A DNA stretch of 64,000 bases from NCBI GenBank assembly GCA_934255455.1, contig CAKQNS010000001.1, forward strand, positions 182,371 through 246,370, written 5' to 3'. The stretch comes from an uncultured Alphaproteobacteria bacterium. GTDB taxonomy: Bacteria; Pseudomonadota; Alphaproteobacteria; Rs-D84. The notes beneath the pieces were generated by a model, which was given only the letters and a program-made list of their open reading frames with translations, did no database searches and was not told the DNA's origin. The position numbers and the translations under genes are program-made. Below, in pieces: positions 17,157-25,715 of the stretch (the first letter of the stretch is position 1; the number at the start of each line of letters is the position of its first letter).

Positions 17157-19634
17157 TTACAATATCGGCGGGAAACAATCACCCCCAGTTTCAGGGCAAC
17201 AATTGAATCCGGCTTCACCCATGTCGGTGTATATTTCACCGGTACAGCATCCGTTTGTATCTGGGGCGGAACCGTCTTCGCATGTGATGATTGCCTGGGC
17301 GGCTTGTTCTTCGCCCTTGGCCGATGATTCAAACGGATTTTGAATTGAACCATCCTCGTTATATTTAAGCCCCAAAATTTCCGTGTTATATGCTTGGTTG
17401 CCTGACACGGTTTGACCCGACACCCCTCCGGTGCTGCTGCTGGTCTCGTACTTGGATTTGAACTGTTGCTGTTGGTTTTGGTACACTGCATCCTGGCGTG
17501 CATTGTTTTTCGCCTGGTAATTCAGCGATTTGCAATACATTAATATAGTTCTGTAATCATACCCTTCGGAATAGAGGCCGCTGATGTTGTCCTCGTTCAC
17601 ATCCCACAGACCAGTGCTGGCGTCCTGTTTGCAGTAATCACTGCTCAGTTTAAACGAACGAACCTGACCAACCCATGATCCATCGGCATAATCAACCTTG
17701 CCACTGTGTTGCCAATCCGCACGTTGATTGCGCTTGTCTGTCAAACCAGTTTGCTCTTCTATTCTGGCCATAGAACATTTTTTATCGTTATCGGCACCAC
17801 ATGTAATTACCAAATCGGTTGGTGGAAATACGGTTATGCGTGTACCGGCCGCGATTGAAAACGGTGGAACGGTGTTATCCATCATATCAACAACCAATTT
17901 CTGGGCAACTTGATTCCATGCGGTAATGATTTCATTTTTTGCCAATTCCGATGAACGCACGGTGCCCGATTGAACAACGGTATTATTATCCAAATCAATT
18001 TGGTTCACAAAACGATCCGATATTGGGGCAATCATATTCACCGCCGCCGGTACCAATGATGTCAGTAACGGCATAACAAATTGTTCCACATAATCGGTGC
18101 TGCCGTATCCAGGAACACCTACGCGACCCTGGGAATCGCCCGAGAATGGGTCTGTTTTTCCGTCACCAGAAAAATTGAACTCAACGCCACTGGGCAATAT
18201 AAATTGGTACCAACGAATATCCATACGGCCAATTGTTTTGTATGGTCCCGGAATATCGCCGGTGACATATCCCAACATCAATGTCCCCGCAGGTATAACA
18301 ACTGTGCGGCCATTGTCGGAATATACATTTCGGTCAACCGTCGCACGCACTGGTAAACTTTTTTCTGTGCCATCATACAATGATGGGTCGGCGCGAACCT
18401 CGGATACAATGGTGGCTGGAATTGGTTTATATTGGCGCAACACAAATGTACGGTCAAATGGGTCGGATGAATATACGGCATCACCACCGCTGGTACCAAA
18501 AATGGTTTCATTTGGTTTTATATTCATTGTAATGCCAGCGCGGAAACGCGACGCGTTCTCGGCCCCAGACACGGCACCATCCATTGCCATCAATTCATCG
18601 GTGGTCAATTGGTATGCGCGGTTTTTATTTTTCTGAACCGGGTTTGACAATTGTGGCAATGCACCATTTGATGCGATTGCGGTGTATCCAATATGTTCGG
18701 CATCTGTTCCAATTTTTTTACCAGCATTTTTTATATCGGTAATTAAACCGGTATCGGGATTATATGTTCCGGTTGGATTTTTACATTCCTTATCCGAAAA
18801 CGGATGAAAATAGTATGCGCCATTTTCTGGTTTTATCCACCCGATTTGTGTGCCGGTTGAATTATATCCCGGGAATGCGAATGCGGAACATGCCTCGGAC
18901 TTTTTGGTATTGGTGCGTTCAACAACCGCGGGTTCGGCCTTTTTCGTGGGCGCCGGTGCGGCATAATCTGTGTCATCGGAAAATGGATCCGCCGGAGCAA
19001 TTGTTGCAATTTCTTGTTTTATATCGGCCTTGGCCGGTGCGGGTGCGTTAATAACTGGGGCAGGGGCGACCGCGCTGGGGGCCTTGGGGGTATCGGCATT
19101 GGAACCGGCCGTTGTGGTTTTTGATTGTTCTGGGGCGGCGGCACCCAACACCAATACTATTTTATCGGTTTTCTGCATTTTGTCGGGCTGGTCCGCACCG
19201 CGCCAATCAATAAACAATGCGGTTGTTATTACATCGGTCGCCGCGGTTGGCGCATACTCCATTGATATTGTGCACGATGTGTTTTCGTTTATTTGCGCCA
19301 TACGACCGCATGTTTCAGAAACACGAAATCCGGGCACATCCTGGTTCAGACGCACCTTGATAACCTTGACCGGGGCAGATGCAAATATTTTTATGCTGTC
19401 TTTTTCGGTGGTACCAACGCGAATATTACCCCAATTCACAGATTCTGTTTCTGGAACCGTGCGCAGTGCGATTGGTACATCGTCGTCAGTTGAAATTTGT
19501 TTATTCCCGCGCCCACCAATCAACATGGTCATTAAAATCAGCACCACAATAAACGCCGCGCCCAGCAACAACCACTGGACGCTTTGTGGTGTGGATTTAC
19601 GCAAATTCACAATTTGTTTTTTTATGCGATTCAT
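17157..19634 (-). CDS. virB10: VirB10/TrbI-like type IV secretion core protein with extra N- and C-terminal domains
   Basis: An 825-residue inner-membrane-anchored protein. A cytoplasmic N-terminus is followed by one membrane helix (VQWLLLGAAFIVVLILMTMLI, about 19-40). Residues about 60-150 resemble an Ig-like Hydin/DUF1573-type domain (NWGNIRVGTTEKDSIKI..VSETCGRM). A Pro/Ala/Lys-rich linker spans the periplasm. The TrbI/VirB10 barrel domain includes FVLRQYKPIPATIVSEV, VVIPAGTLMLGYVTGDI and RITVFPPTDLVI. After the barrel comes about 200 residues ending in a Cys-rich tail (CEDG..NGCCTGE..FNCCPETGGDC). Typical VirB10 is about 380-450 residues, so both extensions are unusual. Last gene of the virB8-9-10 unit. 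Confidence 0.82.
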   Translation of the reverse strand: MNRIKKQIVNLRKSTPQSVQWLLLGAAFIVVLILMTMLIGGRGNKQISTDDDVPIALRTVPETESVNWGNIRVGTTEKDSIKIFASAPVKVIKVRLNQDVPGFRVSETCGRMAQINENTSCTISMEYAPTAATDVITTALFIDWRGADQPDKMQKTDKIVLVLGAAAPEQSKTTTAGSNADTPKAPSAVAPAPVINAPAPAKADIKQEIATIAPADPFSDDTDYAAPAPTKKAEPAVVERTNTKKSEACSAFAFPGYNSTGTQIGWIKPENGAYYFHPFSDKECKNPTGTYNPDTGLITDIKNAGKKIGTDAEHIGYTAIASNGALPQLSNPVQKNKNRAYQLTTDELMAMDGAVSGAENASRFRAGITMNIKPNETIFGTSGGDAVYSSDPFDRTFVLRQYKPIPATIVSEVRADPSLYDGTEKSLPVRATVDRNVYSDNGRTVVIPAGTLMLGYVTGDIPGPYKTIGRMDIRWYQFILPSGVEFNFSGDGKTDPFSGDSQGRVGVPGYGSTDYVEQFVMPLLTSLVPAAVNMIAPISDRFVNQIDLDNNTVVQSGTVRSSELAKNEIITAWNQVAQKLVVDMMDNTVPPFSIAAGTRITVFPPTDLVITCGADNDKKCSMARIEEQTGLTDKRNQRADWQHSGKVDYADGSWVGQVRSFKLSSDYCKQDASTGLWDVNEDNISGLYSEGYDYRTILMYCKSLNYQAKNNARQDAVYQNQQQQFKSKYETSSSTGGVSGQTVSGNQAYNTEILGLKYNEDGSIQNPFESSAKGEEQAAQAIITCEDGSAPDTNGCCTGEIYTDMGEAGFNCCPETGGDCFPPIL

Positions 19635-19653
19635 TTATAACATCCGCTATCAA

Positions 19654-21186
19654 TTATTGAATCCGAACAACGTTGCAACTGGCACCGCTGAATTTCAGCA
19701 ACTGGTCGCACAATTTTTGCGCCGTATCAATATCAGACATAGGCCCAATACGCAAACGATACAAACGCGCCGCACGTGATGTCGCGCCCAATTCACCGAC
19801 ACCCTGTTCGTCAACTGCAAAGAACACCATATCTTTATATGGGGTCAATAATCCCTGGCCATCGTCGCCACTGAATTTCGCCAACAGACCGGTCCAGTAT
19901 TCATCCAATGCCTTGACCGATGTGTCAGATTTCAATTCAACCGCAACACCAGATTGGTTGCTGGTAATCAATGGAATGTTTGATTGTGGTAAATATGAAC
20001 CCGCCGTTAAACGTTCTGTTGGCATCATATTCACGCCCGATGTTGTGCCCGACACAGTTGTTGCAACGGTGGTTGCCATTGTGCCCGCCGGCATGTAATA
20101 TCCCGTGCCACTGATTGCGTCGTTATTGCCAACATAGACCGGTGTGCCGGTGTAATTTACACCCGCGGCATTGATGGCATTTTGATCCATTGTGTATGCC
20201 ATATTGTTCAACGATTGACCCGACATCATCGATTGTGCGACATTCGCCTCGGCCAATGCCATGACGGATGCTGTGTCGGCAATCAAGAACGGTTTTGCAC
20301 GTTTTTTAATGCACACAATGCGTTGACCGCTGCGCAGAACCATATCGCCCACGGCCTCGACAATCAACAAACGGCCATCTTCGCCATCGGTGCGGAAACC
20401 AACTGGGGATTCGCCGCCCTCGACCAACAATGATACGACCGGACGTTGGGTCATGGCGATGACCTTGTCCCCAAAATCAATGTATGTAAATATCTTGTCG
20501 CGCCATACGCGTTCGGGCGCAATCACATAATCGTCGGGGTTTGGAACAAATATATCCAAATCAAAACGGAATTCCGACGGATCAATTTTCATAGATTTAA
20601 TCCAACCATAATCCTCGCCATCGGTGCCGACAACGGTCGATGCCGGGGCCGATTTTTTGAATATAGATGACGCACCACCGGTTGCGGTTGCCGCGCCCGT
20701 GGCGTTTGGCAATGTTGCGTTTCCATCCAAAACAACATCAACCTGGGAATATGTAATTTCACTGGAATTAGATGGTTCGCTGCGCAGATAGAATATGTAT
20801 TTATTGCCAGATTTCCCCGTCACAATCAGGTTCGTGTCCGAACCCTGGTTGCTGGATTCCGGGCTGATAATCATTGTGCGATCGCCTTGGTTCGCCTCGA
20901 TAGTAAACAGACCCTGGTTGCCAATAACCGCATCGGAAATCTGTTCGCCATTTGGCAATGACACCATGGTCACCATTCCGTTACGCAATTTAATTGGCAA
21001 AACACTGCCCGCGGTCCACGACAATTGGGCATATCCGGGTTTAGTACTGCCCGATGCCATGTTTGCGGTTGGGTTGTCCCACGCGTCTTGGACACCATAG
21101 TTAATGCCCGCCGCATGTGCCGATGCACAAAACGCCGCCAAACACAAAATCGAAATGTTTAATTTAATCGCAGTCTTAAAAATCAT
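19654..21186 (-). CDS. virB9: VirB9/TrbG-like secretion core protein with C-terminal SPOR-like domain
   Basis: A 510-residue exported protein with a signal peptide ending ASAHA. The VirB9/TrbG/DotH-type region is clear: APERVWRDKIFTYIDFGDKVIAMTQRPVVSLLVEGGESPVGFRTDG, then LLIVEAVGDMVLRSGQRIVCIKK. An additional N-terminal beta-rich region (LSWTAGSVLPIKLRNGMVTMVSLPNGEQI) and a Gly/Thr-rich linker follow. The last 40 residues (RLYRLRIGPMSDIDTAQKLCDQLLKFSGASCNVVRIQ) look like a SPOR peptidoglycan-binding domain, which is not normal in VirB9. AGGACAGGGTC precedes ATG 21186, deciding the start over 21225. It forms the outer-membrane ring with VirB10. Confidence 0.82.
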   Translation of the reverse strand: MIFKTAIKLNISILCLAAFCASAHAAGINYGVQDAWDNPTANMASGSTKPGYAQLSWTAGSVLPIKLRNGMVTMVSLPNGEQISDAVIGNQGLFTIEANQGDRTMIISPESSNQGSDTNLIVTGKSGNKYIFYLRSEPSNSSEITYSQVDVVLDGNATLPNATGAATATGGASSIFKKSAPASTVVGTDGEDYGWIKSMKIDPSEFRFDLDIFVPNPDDYVIAPERVWRDKIFTYIDFGDKVIAMTQRPVVSLLVEGGESPVGFRTDGEDGRLLIVEAVGDMVLRSGQRIVCIKKRAKPFLIADTASVMALAEANVAQSMMSGQSLNNMAYTMDQNAINAAGVNYTGTPVYVGNNDAISGTGYYMPAGTMATTVATTVSGTTSGVNMMPTERLTAGSYLPQSNIPLITSNQSGVAVELKSDTSVKALDEYWTGLLAKFSGDDGQGLLTPYKDMVFFAVDEQGVGELGATSRAARLYRLRIGPMSDIDTAQKLCDQLLKFSGASCNVVRIQ

Positions 21187-21214
21187 GACCCTGTCCTTCG
21201 CTTTTTGTATGGGA

Positions 21215-21892
21215 CTATTCCCCACTGGCCAGATACCCCGTGTTCAGCGGGTCGCCATTGCCAGATTCAATTTTATATTCTGACACGCGCAACCCCAACG
21301 GGTTATCCAAACGATCAGACCACTTTAATGTGGCATTATCGTCCATTTGTAATTTTACTATGATTGTATAATCTTTTTTATCGGTCTGTCCACCACTATC
21401 TTCACAAAAATACTTGAAACTTACCGCAAATGTGTCGGCCGTGCGTGGGGTAATTGCGCCGTTTTCAAATTCAACACTGCAACTGAATTCAAAATCAGGT
21501 GTGTTGTTCATCAGTGCGGTCCACATATTCGTTTGGGTGAATGCCGCATAAACATCGGGTGTTGACCATGTATGTACAACGCCATTTTCATCGTTGTTCC
21601 ATTTGCGCAACATTGCGCGACTGTCCGGGGTGATTTCATTGCGCGCCTTGATATATTCACGAATGAACGCGCGCATAAACCATTTCATATTTTCATCCGT
21701 CGGGGGCAATTCGGTCAATGTTATTTCCAAATTTTCCCGTGGTTGGGTCATTAAAAAATATACCTGGGGTCGGTTCAATGGGAACATTTTATACAATGTG
21801 AACCCCAGCGCGGCCAACACAACAACCGCCCCTGCGAACAGGAACACGACCAGTCGTGACAGCAAAATTGGCGGTTCTATGCGGTCTTGCAA
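21215..21892 (-). CDS. virB8: VirB8-like secretion core protein (TTG start)
   Basis: A 225-residue inner-membrane protein. One N-terminal membrane helix (LLSRLVVFLFAGAVVVLAALGFTLYKMF) is followed by a periplasmic NTF2-like domain ending NPLGLRVSEYKIE, which matches the NPLGF.V..Y signature of VirB8. TTG at 21892 is chosen because AAGGAGAG stands nine bases ahead; an ATG at 21970 has no ribosome binding site and would add an implausible 26-residue leader. It is the first gene of the virB8-9-10 unit. No VirB4, VirB6, VirB11 or VirD4 gene is in the window, so the machine is completed elsewhere or is reduced. Confidence 0.78.
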   Translation of the reverse strand: MQDRIEPPILLSRLVVFLFAGAVVVLAALGFTLYKMFPLNRPQVYFLMTQPRENLEITLTELPPTDENMKWFMRAFIREYIKARNEITPDSRAMLRKWNNDENGVVHTWSTPDVYAAFTQTNMWTALMNNTPDFEFSCSVEFENGAITPRTADTFAVSFKYFCEDSGGQTDKKDYTIIVKLQMDDNATLKWSDRLDNPLGLRVSEYKIESGNGDPLNTGYLASGE

Positions 21893-22131
21893 CGAAAATC
21901 TCTCCTTGGTATGGGTGGATTGTAGACAAAAAGTGCCGCGTCTTGCAAGCAAAAAGTGCGCCAAAATCATATTTTAATAAAAGTATGTTTCAGATTTTGC
22001 TTGCGAATATTTTATTAAAATCTTATAATATTTGCGCTTTTATGCTTGCATTTTTGTTCGGGTATGCTATGCTGGGCCAGACTATCGGGGGTTGCGGCAT
22101 ATACAAATGCGGGCAAAACGACAGTAGAAAC

Positions 22132-22205
22132 AGGGGCATAGTTCAACGGTAGAATATCGGTCTCCAAAACCGCGGATAAGGGTTCGATTCCTTTTGCCCC
22201 TGCCA
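22132..22205 (+). tRNA. trnW: tRNA-Trp (CCA anticodon)
   Basis: A 74-nt tRNA with acceptor stem AGGGGCA/TGCCCCT, discriminator G and an encoded CCA end. The anticodon loop contains CTCCAAA, giving CCA for Trp. The T arm has GGTTCGATTCC. tRNA-Trp directly before secE is a common arrangement in alphaproteobacteria. The 240-nt space upstream, shared with virB8, is AT-rich and must hold promoters for both directions; no confident -35/-10 pair was assigned. Confidence 0.95.
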
Positions 22206-22255
22206 AATTCCCCAAAATATGGCTTGTCCATATTTTCGGGAATTTATAAGGATTT

Positions 22256-22456
22256 GTGAGCACGGTGGGCGAATTTATGAAAAAGATTATTGATTATATT
22301 AATTCGGTACGCGGCGAATGGTTCAAAATTGTGTGGCCTTCGCGTGATACTGTTATTCGTGCGACTGGTATGATTCTGGTATTTTCGGCGGCGGCGGCAT
22401 TGTTCTTCTTTGCGGTGGACAGTGTGCTGAATGCGCTGGTAAGTTGGATTTTCTAA
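22256..22456 (+). CDS. secE: Preprotein translocase subunit SecE
   Basis: A 66-residue single-span protein clamping the SecYEG channel. It carries the amphipathic helix KKIIDYINSVRGEWFKIVWPSRDTVIRATGM, with the conserved VWPSR..V..T motif, followed by one membrane helix. GTG at 22256 after AAGGATTT is used; ATG at 22277 (MKKII) is an equally possible start and would give 59 residues. Followed by nusG as usual. Confidence 0.93.
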   Translation: MSTVGEFMKKIIDYINSVRGEWFKIVWPSRDTVIRATGMILVFSAAAALFFFAVDSVLNALVSWIF

Positions 22457-22474
22457 ACGGGCAGAGGGTGCAAA

Positions 22475-23008
22475 ATGGAAGAAAAAATGCAATGGTTTGT
22501 TGTGAATGTTCATACTGGCTGTGAAGACAAGGTTGCACGCGGCCTGCGCGAACAAATTGATAAACGTCGTTTGAACGCGTTGTTTGGCGAAATTCTGGTC
22601 CCCACGCGCGAGGTCACTGAAATCAAGGGTGGCAAACGTGTGAAATCCGAAAAGAAATTCTTTCCTGGTTACATCGTTGTCCAAATGGTTTTGAATAACG
22701 AGACTTTCTCGTTGGTGAAATTGATGCCCCAAGTTGTTATGTTCTTGGGCGCGAAAAATAAACCAATCGCCGTCAGCGAGGAAGAAGCGCGTCGCCTGTT
22801 GAAACAGGTTGAAGAGGGCGCGGTTTCCGTGGACGAGGTTGAATACGAGGTTGGTCAAGAAGTGCATGTTATTGATGGGCCATTCAATGGGTTTAACGGT
22901 ATCGTGGCCGAGGTTGATAATCTGAAACAAAAAATGACCGCGACGATTTTGGTGTTTGGCCGCGAAACCAGTGTTGAACTGAATTTTAACGAGGTCGAAA
23001 GGGTATAA
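22475..23008 (+). CDS. nusG: Transcription termination/antitermination protein NusG
   Basis: Binds RNA polymerase and couples it to Rho or the ribosome. The NGN domain (MQWFVVNVHTGCEDKVARGLREQI) and the C-terminal KOW domain (YEVGQEVHVIDGPFNGFNGIVAEVD) are both present in 177 residues, the normal length. AGAGGGTGCAAA stands before the start at 22475. The NusG paralogues that antiterminate capsule operons are relevant to the surface-gene leaders noted here, but no second NusG-like gene is seen in the window. Confidence 0.97.
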   Translation: MEEKMQWFVVNVHTGCEDKVARGLREQIDKRRLNALFGEILVPTREVTEIKGGKRVKSEKKFFPGYIVVQMVLNNETFSLVKLMPQVVMFLGAKNKPIAVSEEEARRLLKQVEEGAVSVDEVEYEVGQEVHVIDGPFNGFNGIVAEVDNLKQKMTATILVFGRETSVELNFNEVERV

Positions 23009-23011
23009 CGC

Positions 23012-23167
23012 TTGGCGAAAGAGTTTATGACGATTGATGATGTTGTGCGCGCGGTAAATAAATGGCGTGCGACACCGGCCGCCCGGGATTTGGCCAAGAA
23101 AATAGCAGCCGATCGTACGGCGCGGGTGGCAGAAATGGTTGCGAATTTGCGGACGCACCAACAATAG
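23012..23167 (+). CDS. Possible small helical protein between nusG and rplK (51 aa)
   Basis: A short frame of 51 codons from TTG 23012, preceded by AAAGGG with an 8-nt gap, or 46 codons from ATG 23027. The product is charged and helical (MTIDDVVRAVNKWRATPAARDLAKKIAADRTARVAEMVANLRTHQQ). It lies 3 nt after the nusG stop, and its codon use (GCG, CGT, TTG) resembles its neighbours. No family is recognised. It could be a real small gene or a chance frame in a spacer. Confidence 0.4.
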   Translation: MAKEFMTIDDVVRAVNKWRATPAARDLAKKIAADRTARVAEMVANLRTHQQ

Positions 23168-23266
23168 AAAGTTTTTGGATTTTTGCGAAATGGTTTCGCT
23201 AAAAATCTGGGCGGCAGATGCGCCACATCGAACCGCCGCACTAACCAAAACAAATGGAGTGAACAA

Positions 23267-23698
23267 ATGGCAAAAAAAGAACTGAAAGGGATTGTCAAAC
23301 TGGTCGTCCCTGCAAAACAAGCGAATCCTGCGCCACCAATTGGGCCAGCGTTGGGTGCTGCTGGTGTAAACATCGCAGAATTCTGCAAACAATTTAACGA
23401 CAAAACAGCGGACAAAGAACCGGGTATGCCGATTCCTTGCATTATCACTGTTTATACTGACCGCAGCTTTGAATTTATTATGAAGTTGCCACCAGTGTCG
23501 TACTATATCAAGAAAGCGCTGAAATTGAAATTGGGTTCGAAAAAACCGGGCCGTGATTTCGTTGGCACTATTTCCAAAGAACAAATCAAGCAGATTGCTG
23601 AAAGCAAGATGCCGGACTTGAATTGCTCTACCATTGAATCCGCTATGAACATCGTTGCGGGTCAGTGCCGTTCTATGGGCGTAAAGGTGGAGGAATAA
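23267..23698 (+). CDS. rplK: 50S ribosomal protein L11
   Basis: A 143-residue protein of the GTPase-associated centre on 23S rRNA. N-terminal [39 protein letters not shown] with the Pro-rich hinge, and the C-terminal RNA-binding domain ([33 protein letters not shown]), are typical. GGAGTGAACAA precedes ATG 23267, which removes a spurious 28-residue upstream extension. Directly followed by rplA after 3 nt. Confidence 0.97.
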   Translation: MAKKELKGIVKLVVPAKQANPAPPIGPALGAAGVNIAEFCKQFNDKTADKEPGMPIPCIITVYTDRSFEFIMKLPPVSYYIKKALKLKLGSKKPGRDFVGTISKEQIKQIAESKMPDLNCSTIESAMNIVAGQCRSMGVKVEE

Positions 23699-23701
23699 GA
23701 T

Positions 23702-24376
23702 ATGAAACTGACTAAAAGACAGAAAACATGGGCGAATTTGGATACAGACAAAGTGTATTCTTTGGCTGATGCAATTGAAACCTTGCGCGGTTACACATCG
23801 AAAAAGTTCGACGAAAGCTTGGAAATCGCAATCAAATTGGGCATTGATGTCACCAAGGCTGACCAGAATATTCGTGGTATGTTGTCATTGCCAAACGGTA
23901 CGGGTAAAACCGTTCGCGTTGCAGTGTTCACAGTAAACAGTGCCGACGAAGCCAAAAAAGCTGGCGCAGATGTCGTTGGCGGCGAAGACCTGATTGAAAA
24001 GGTTGCCGGTGGCGAAATCAATTTCGACCGTGTTATTGCAACACCGGACATGATGCCGAAAATGTCGAAAATCGCACGCGTTTTGGGACCCAAGGGTTTG
24101 ATGCCGAATCCTAAACTGGGGACGGTCACAAACAATGTTGCCGAAGCGGTCAAGGTCGCGAAAGCGGGCCAGATTGAATATCGTGCGGAAAAGAAAGGTA
24201 TCATTCACGCGGGTATTGGCAAAATGTCATTTACCACAGATCAATTGGTTGAAAATGCAAACGCATTGATTGAACAATTGAAAAAGGTGAAACCGGCATC
24301 GTCCAAGGGGCAATATATCTTGGGCGCATCCGTTGCAACAACCCAGGGCCCAGGCTTGAAGGTTGAAGCGAAATAA
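23702..24376 (+). CDS. rplA: 50S ribosomal protein L1
   Basis: A 224-residue protein of the L1 stalk, which helps release deacylated tRNA. The family signature is visible in the middle (IATPDMMPKMSKIARVLGPKGLMPNPKLGTVT). L1 commonly represses the rplK-rplA messenger. It is followed by a hairpin and about 290 nt before rplJ. Confidence 0.97.
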   Translation: MKLTKRQKTWANLDTDKVYSLADAIETLRGYTSKKFDESLEIAIKLGIDVTKADQNIRGMLSLPNGTGKTVRVAVFTVNSADEAKKAGADVVGGEDLIEKVAGGEINFDRVIATPDMMPKMSKIARVLGPKGLMPNPKLGTVTNNVAEAVKVAKAGQIEYRAEKKGIIHAGIGKMSFTTDQLVENANALIEQLKKVKPASSKGQYILGASVATTQGPGLKVEAK

Positions 24377-24381
24377 GTTAT

Positions 24382-24412
24382 GTTCTGGTGTGGCAAATGC
24401 CACCCCAGAACA
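24382..24412 (+). terminator. Hairpin after rplA
   Basis: TTCTGG..GGCAAATGCC..CCAGAA forms a long imperfect stem after the rplA stop. No T run follows, so it may be a processing or attenuation site rather than a strong terminator. Confidence 0.45.
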
Positions 24413-24490
24413 AAGTTCAAATATCCAGGTGTCAGGTTCAAAAATTAGAAATACAATAATTTGAACTTTGAACGCTGAACTTTGAACTTT
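24411..24490. repeat. TTTGAAC repeat region with inverted copy
   Basis: AAAGTTCAAAT at 24412 is the inverse of ATTTGAACTTT at 24459, and TTTGAACTTTGAAC-type units are repeated in tandem at 24460-24490. A similar TTTGAACTTTG sequence occurs at 16171-16203, 8 kb away. The whole rplA-rplJ spacer has no coding frame. Confidence 0.5.
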
Positions 24491-24494
24491 TAAT

Positions 24495-24668
24495 AGAGAT
24501 TTCTGTCCGAGACTGATGGTGTTGGCAACAACTTAATTCCCATCATAGACAAAGAAAAAATTCTTTGGGGCAGGAACCAAGCCCCATCCCGGGAAACCGG
24601 ATGGAAAGTTTAACAAAGCAGGGATTTTGGAAAGGAAACTTTCCGGAATCTGGAAGTAAAGGATAAAA
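24495..24668 (+). promoter_or_regulatory. rplJ (L10) leader region
   Basis: The untranslated region before rplJ contains stems such as TGATGG..CCCATCA and GGGGC..GCCCC, and the sequence CCGAGACTGATGGTG. It has the position and size of the L10 leader that L10-L7/L12 binds to shut off its own synthesis. The match is by position and general structure, not by a covariance model. Confidence 0.5.
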
Positions 24669-24669
24669 T

Positions 24670-25146
24670 ATGAGACGCGAAGAAAAATCAGATTTGATTT
24701 CAGCGTTGCAGTCGTCCTTGAAAGATGCAAACGGTGTTTTCGTTGTTGAAAACCACGGTCTGACCGTGAAAGAACTGGAAGGCCTGCGTAATGAATTGCG
24801 CCCATTGGTTTCCGTTTTCAAAGTTGTTAAAAACCGTTTGATGAAATTGGCGTTAAAAGACACCGATTTTGAACCTGTATCCGAAATGATGAAACGTCCA
24901 ACCGCGGTTGCTGTTGCAACAGATGGTTTGGCGGTCACCAAAGTATTGGCCAAGTTTGCCGAAGAACATCCAAACTTGACAATCATTGGTGGTAAAATGG
25001 ATGCAGATGTCTTGGACAAAGACGGCATTGTGCAATTATCCAAACTGCCATCCCTGTTGGAAATTCGTGGTACTATCGCGCGCATCCTGGTCGAACCAGC
25101 GTCGCGCTTGGCCCGCGTTTCTGCAGAGTATGGAAAGAAAAATTAA
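24670..25146 (+). CDS. rplJ: 50S ribosomal protein L10
   Basis: A 158-residue protein that anchors L7/L12 dimers on the ribosomal stalk base. MRREEKSDLISALQSSLKDANGVFVVENHGLTVKELEGLRNELR is typical for the N-terminal rRNA-binding domain, with the C-terminal helix for L7/L12 binding at the end. AAAGGATAAAAT precedes ATG. It heads the rplJL-rpoBC part of the cluster, behind its leader. Confidence 0.96.
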   Translation: MRREEKSDLISALQSSLKDANGVFVVENHGLTVKELEGLRNELRPLVSVFKVVKNRLMKLALKDTDFEPVSEMMKRPTAVAVATDGLAVTKVLAKFAEEHPNLTIIGGKMDADVLDKDGIVQLSKLPSLLEIRGTIARILVEPASRLARVSAEYGKKN

Positions 25147-25196
25147 TATCAAAATGGCAACATTTTGATTTAGCTAAACTAAATAGGAGCTAAAAA

Positions 25197-25559
25197 ATGG
25201 CAGACATTCAAAAATTGGTTGAAGAATTGTCAAAATTGACCGTTTTGGAAGCAGTTGAACTGTCCAAAGCGTTGGAAGAAACATGGGGCGTATCCGCCGC
25301 TGCAGCTGTTGCTGTTGCTGCTGGTCCGGCCGCGGCCGCTGAAGAAAAGACAGACTTTGATGTCGTCTTGGCCGAAGTTGGTGCAAACAAACTGGCTGTT
25401 ATCAAGGCAGTGAAAGAAATGTTGGGCCTGGGCTTGGTCGAAGCCAAAGCTATGGTCGAATCTGCACCAAAGACAGTAAAAGAAGCCGTTGCGAAAGATG
25501 AAGCTGAAAAAATGAAAGCGACATTGGAAGCAGCCGGTGCCAAGGTTGAATTGAAATAA
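25197..25559 (+). CDS. rplL: 50S ribosomal protein L7/L12
   Basis: A 120-residue stalk protein that recruits translation GTPases. It has the N-terminal dimer helix pair ([28 protein letters not shown]), the Ala-rich flexible hinge ([17 protein letters not shown]) and the C-terminal domain ([36 protein letters not shown]). TAGGAGCTAAAAA gives a strong ribosome binding site. The codon choice is less GCG/CGT-rich, as expected for a very highly expressed gene. Confidence 0.97.
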   Translation: MADIQKLVEELSKLTVLEAVELSKALEETWGVSAAAAVAVAAGPAAAAEEKTDFDVVLAEVGANKLAVIKAVKEMLGLGLVEAKAMVESAPKTVKEAVAKDEAEKMKATLEAAGAKVELK

Positions 25560-25567
25560 TTCTTCCC

Positions 25568-25657
25568 TGTCGGGCGTGCCCGACACAAATAAAAGTCGCG
25601 GCATTGCCGCGCATACGCCGCCCACCGTGGGATTTTTCCCCGGTGGGCACAAAGGCG
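25568..25657 (+). terminator. Hairpins between rplL and rpoB (attenuator region)
   Basis: TGTCGGGC/GCCCGACA at 25568-25585, a GCGGCA/TGCCGC stem, then a long stem built from CGCC..CCCACC and GGTGGG..GGCG around 25617-25657. No long T run is present. This is the usual place where transcription is partly attenuated between ribosomal and polymerase genes. The remaining spacer shows nothing else. Confidence 0.5.
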
Positions 25658-25715
25658 TAAAAAACAGTATAAATAGTTTCGTTTGCAAAACGCACAAAAA
25701 AAAGGATTGATACCC

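Noticed and set aside
17157..21892. Dot/Icm (type IVB) assignment, DotG-DotH-DotI
   Set aside because: The VirB8-type NPLG..V..Y end and the VirB9/TrbG and TrbI barrel motifs fit the VirB (type IVA) order better, though DotH/DotG homology is distant and not excluded.
22244..23584. 446-codon leftward frame across secE-nusG-rplK
   Set aside because: Antisense to three conserved genes; Phe/His/Asn-rich shadow composition.
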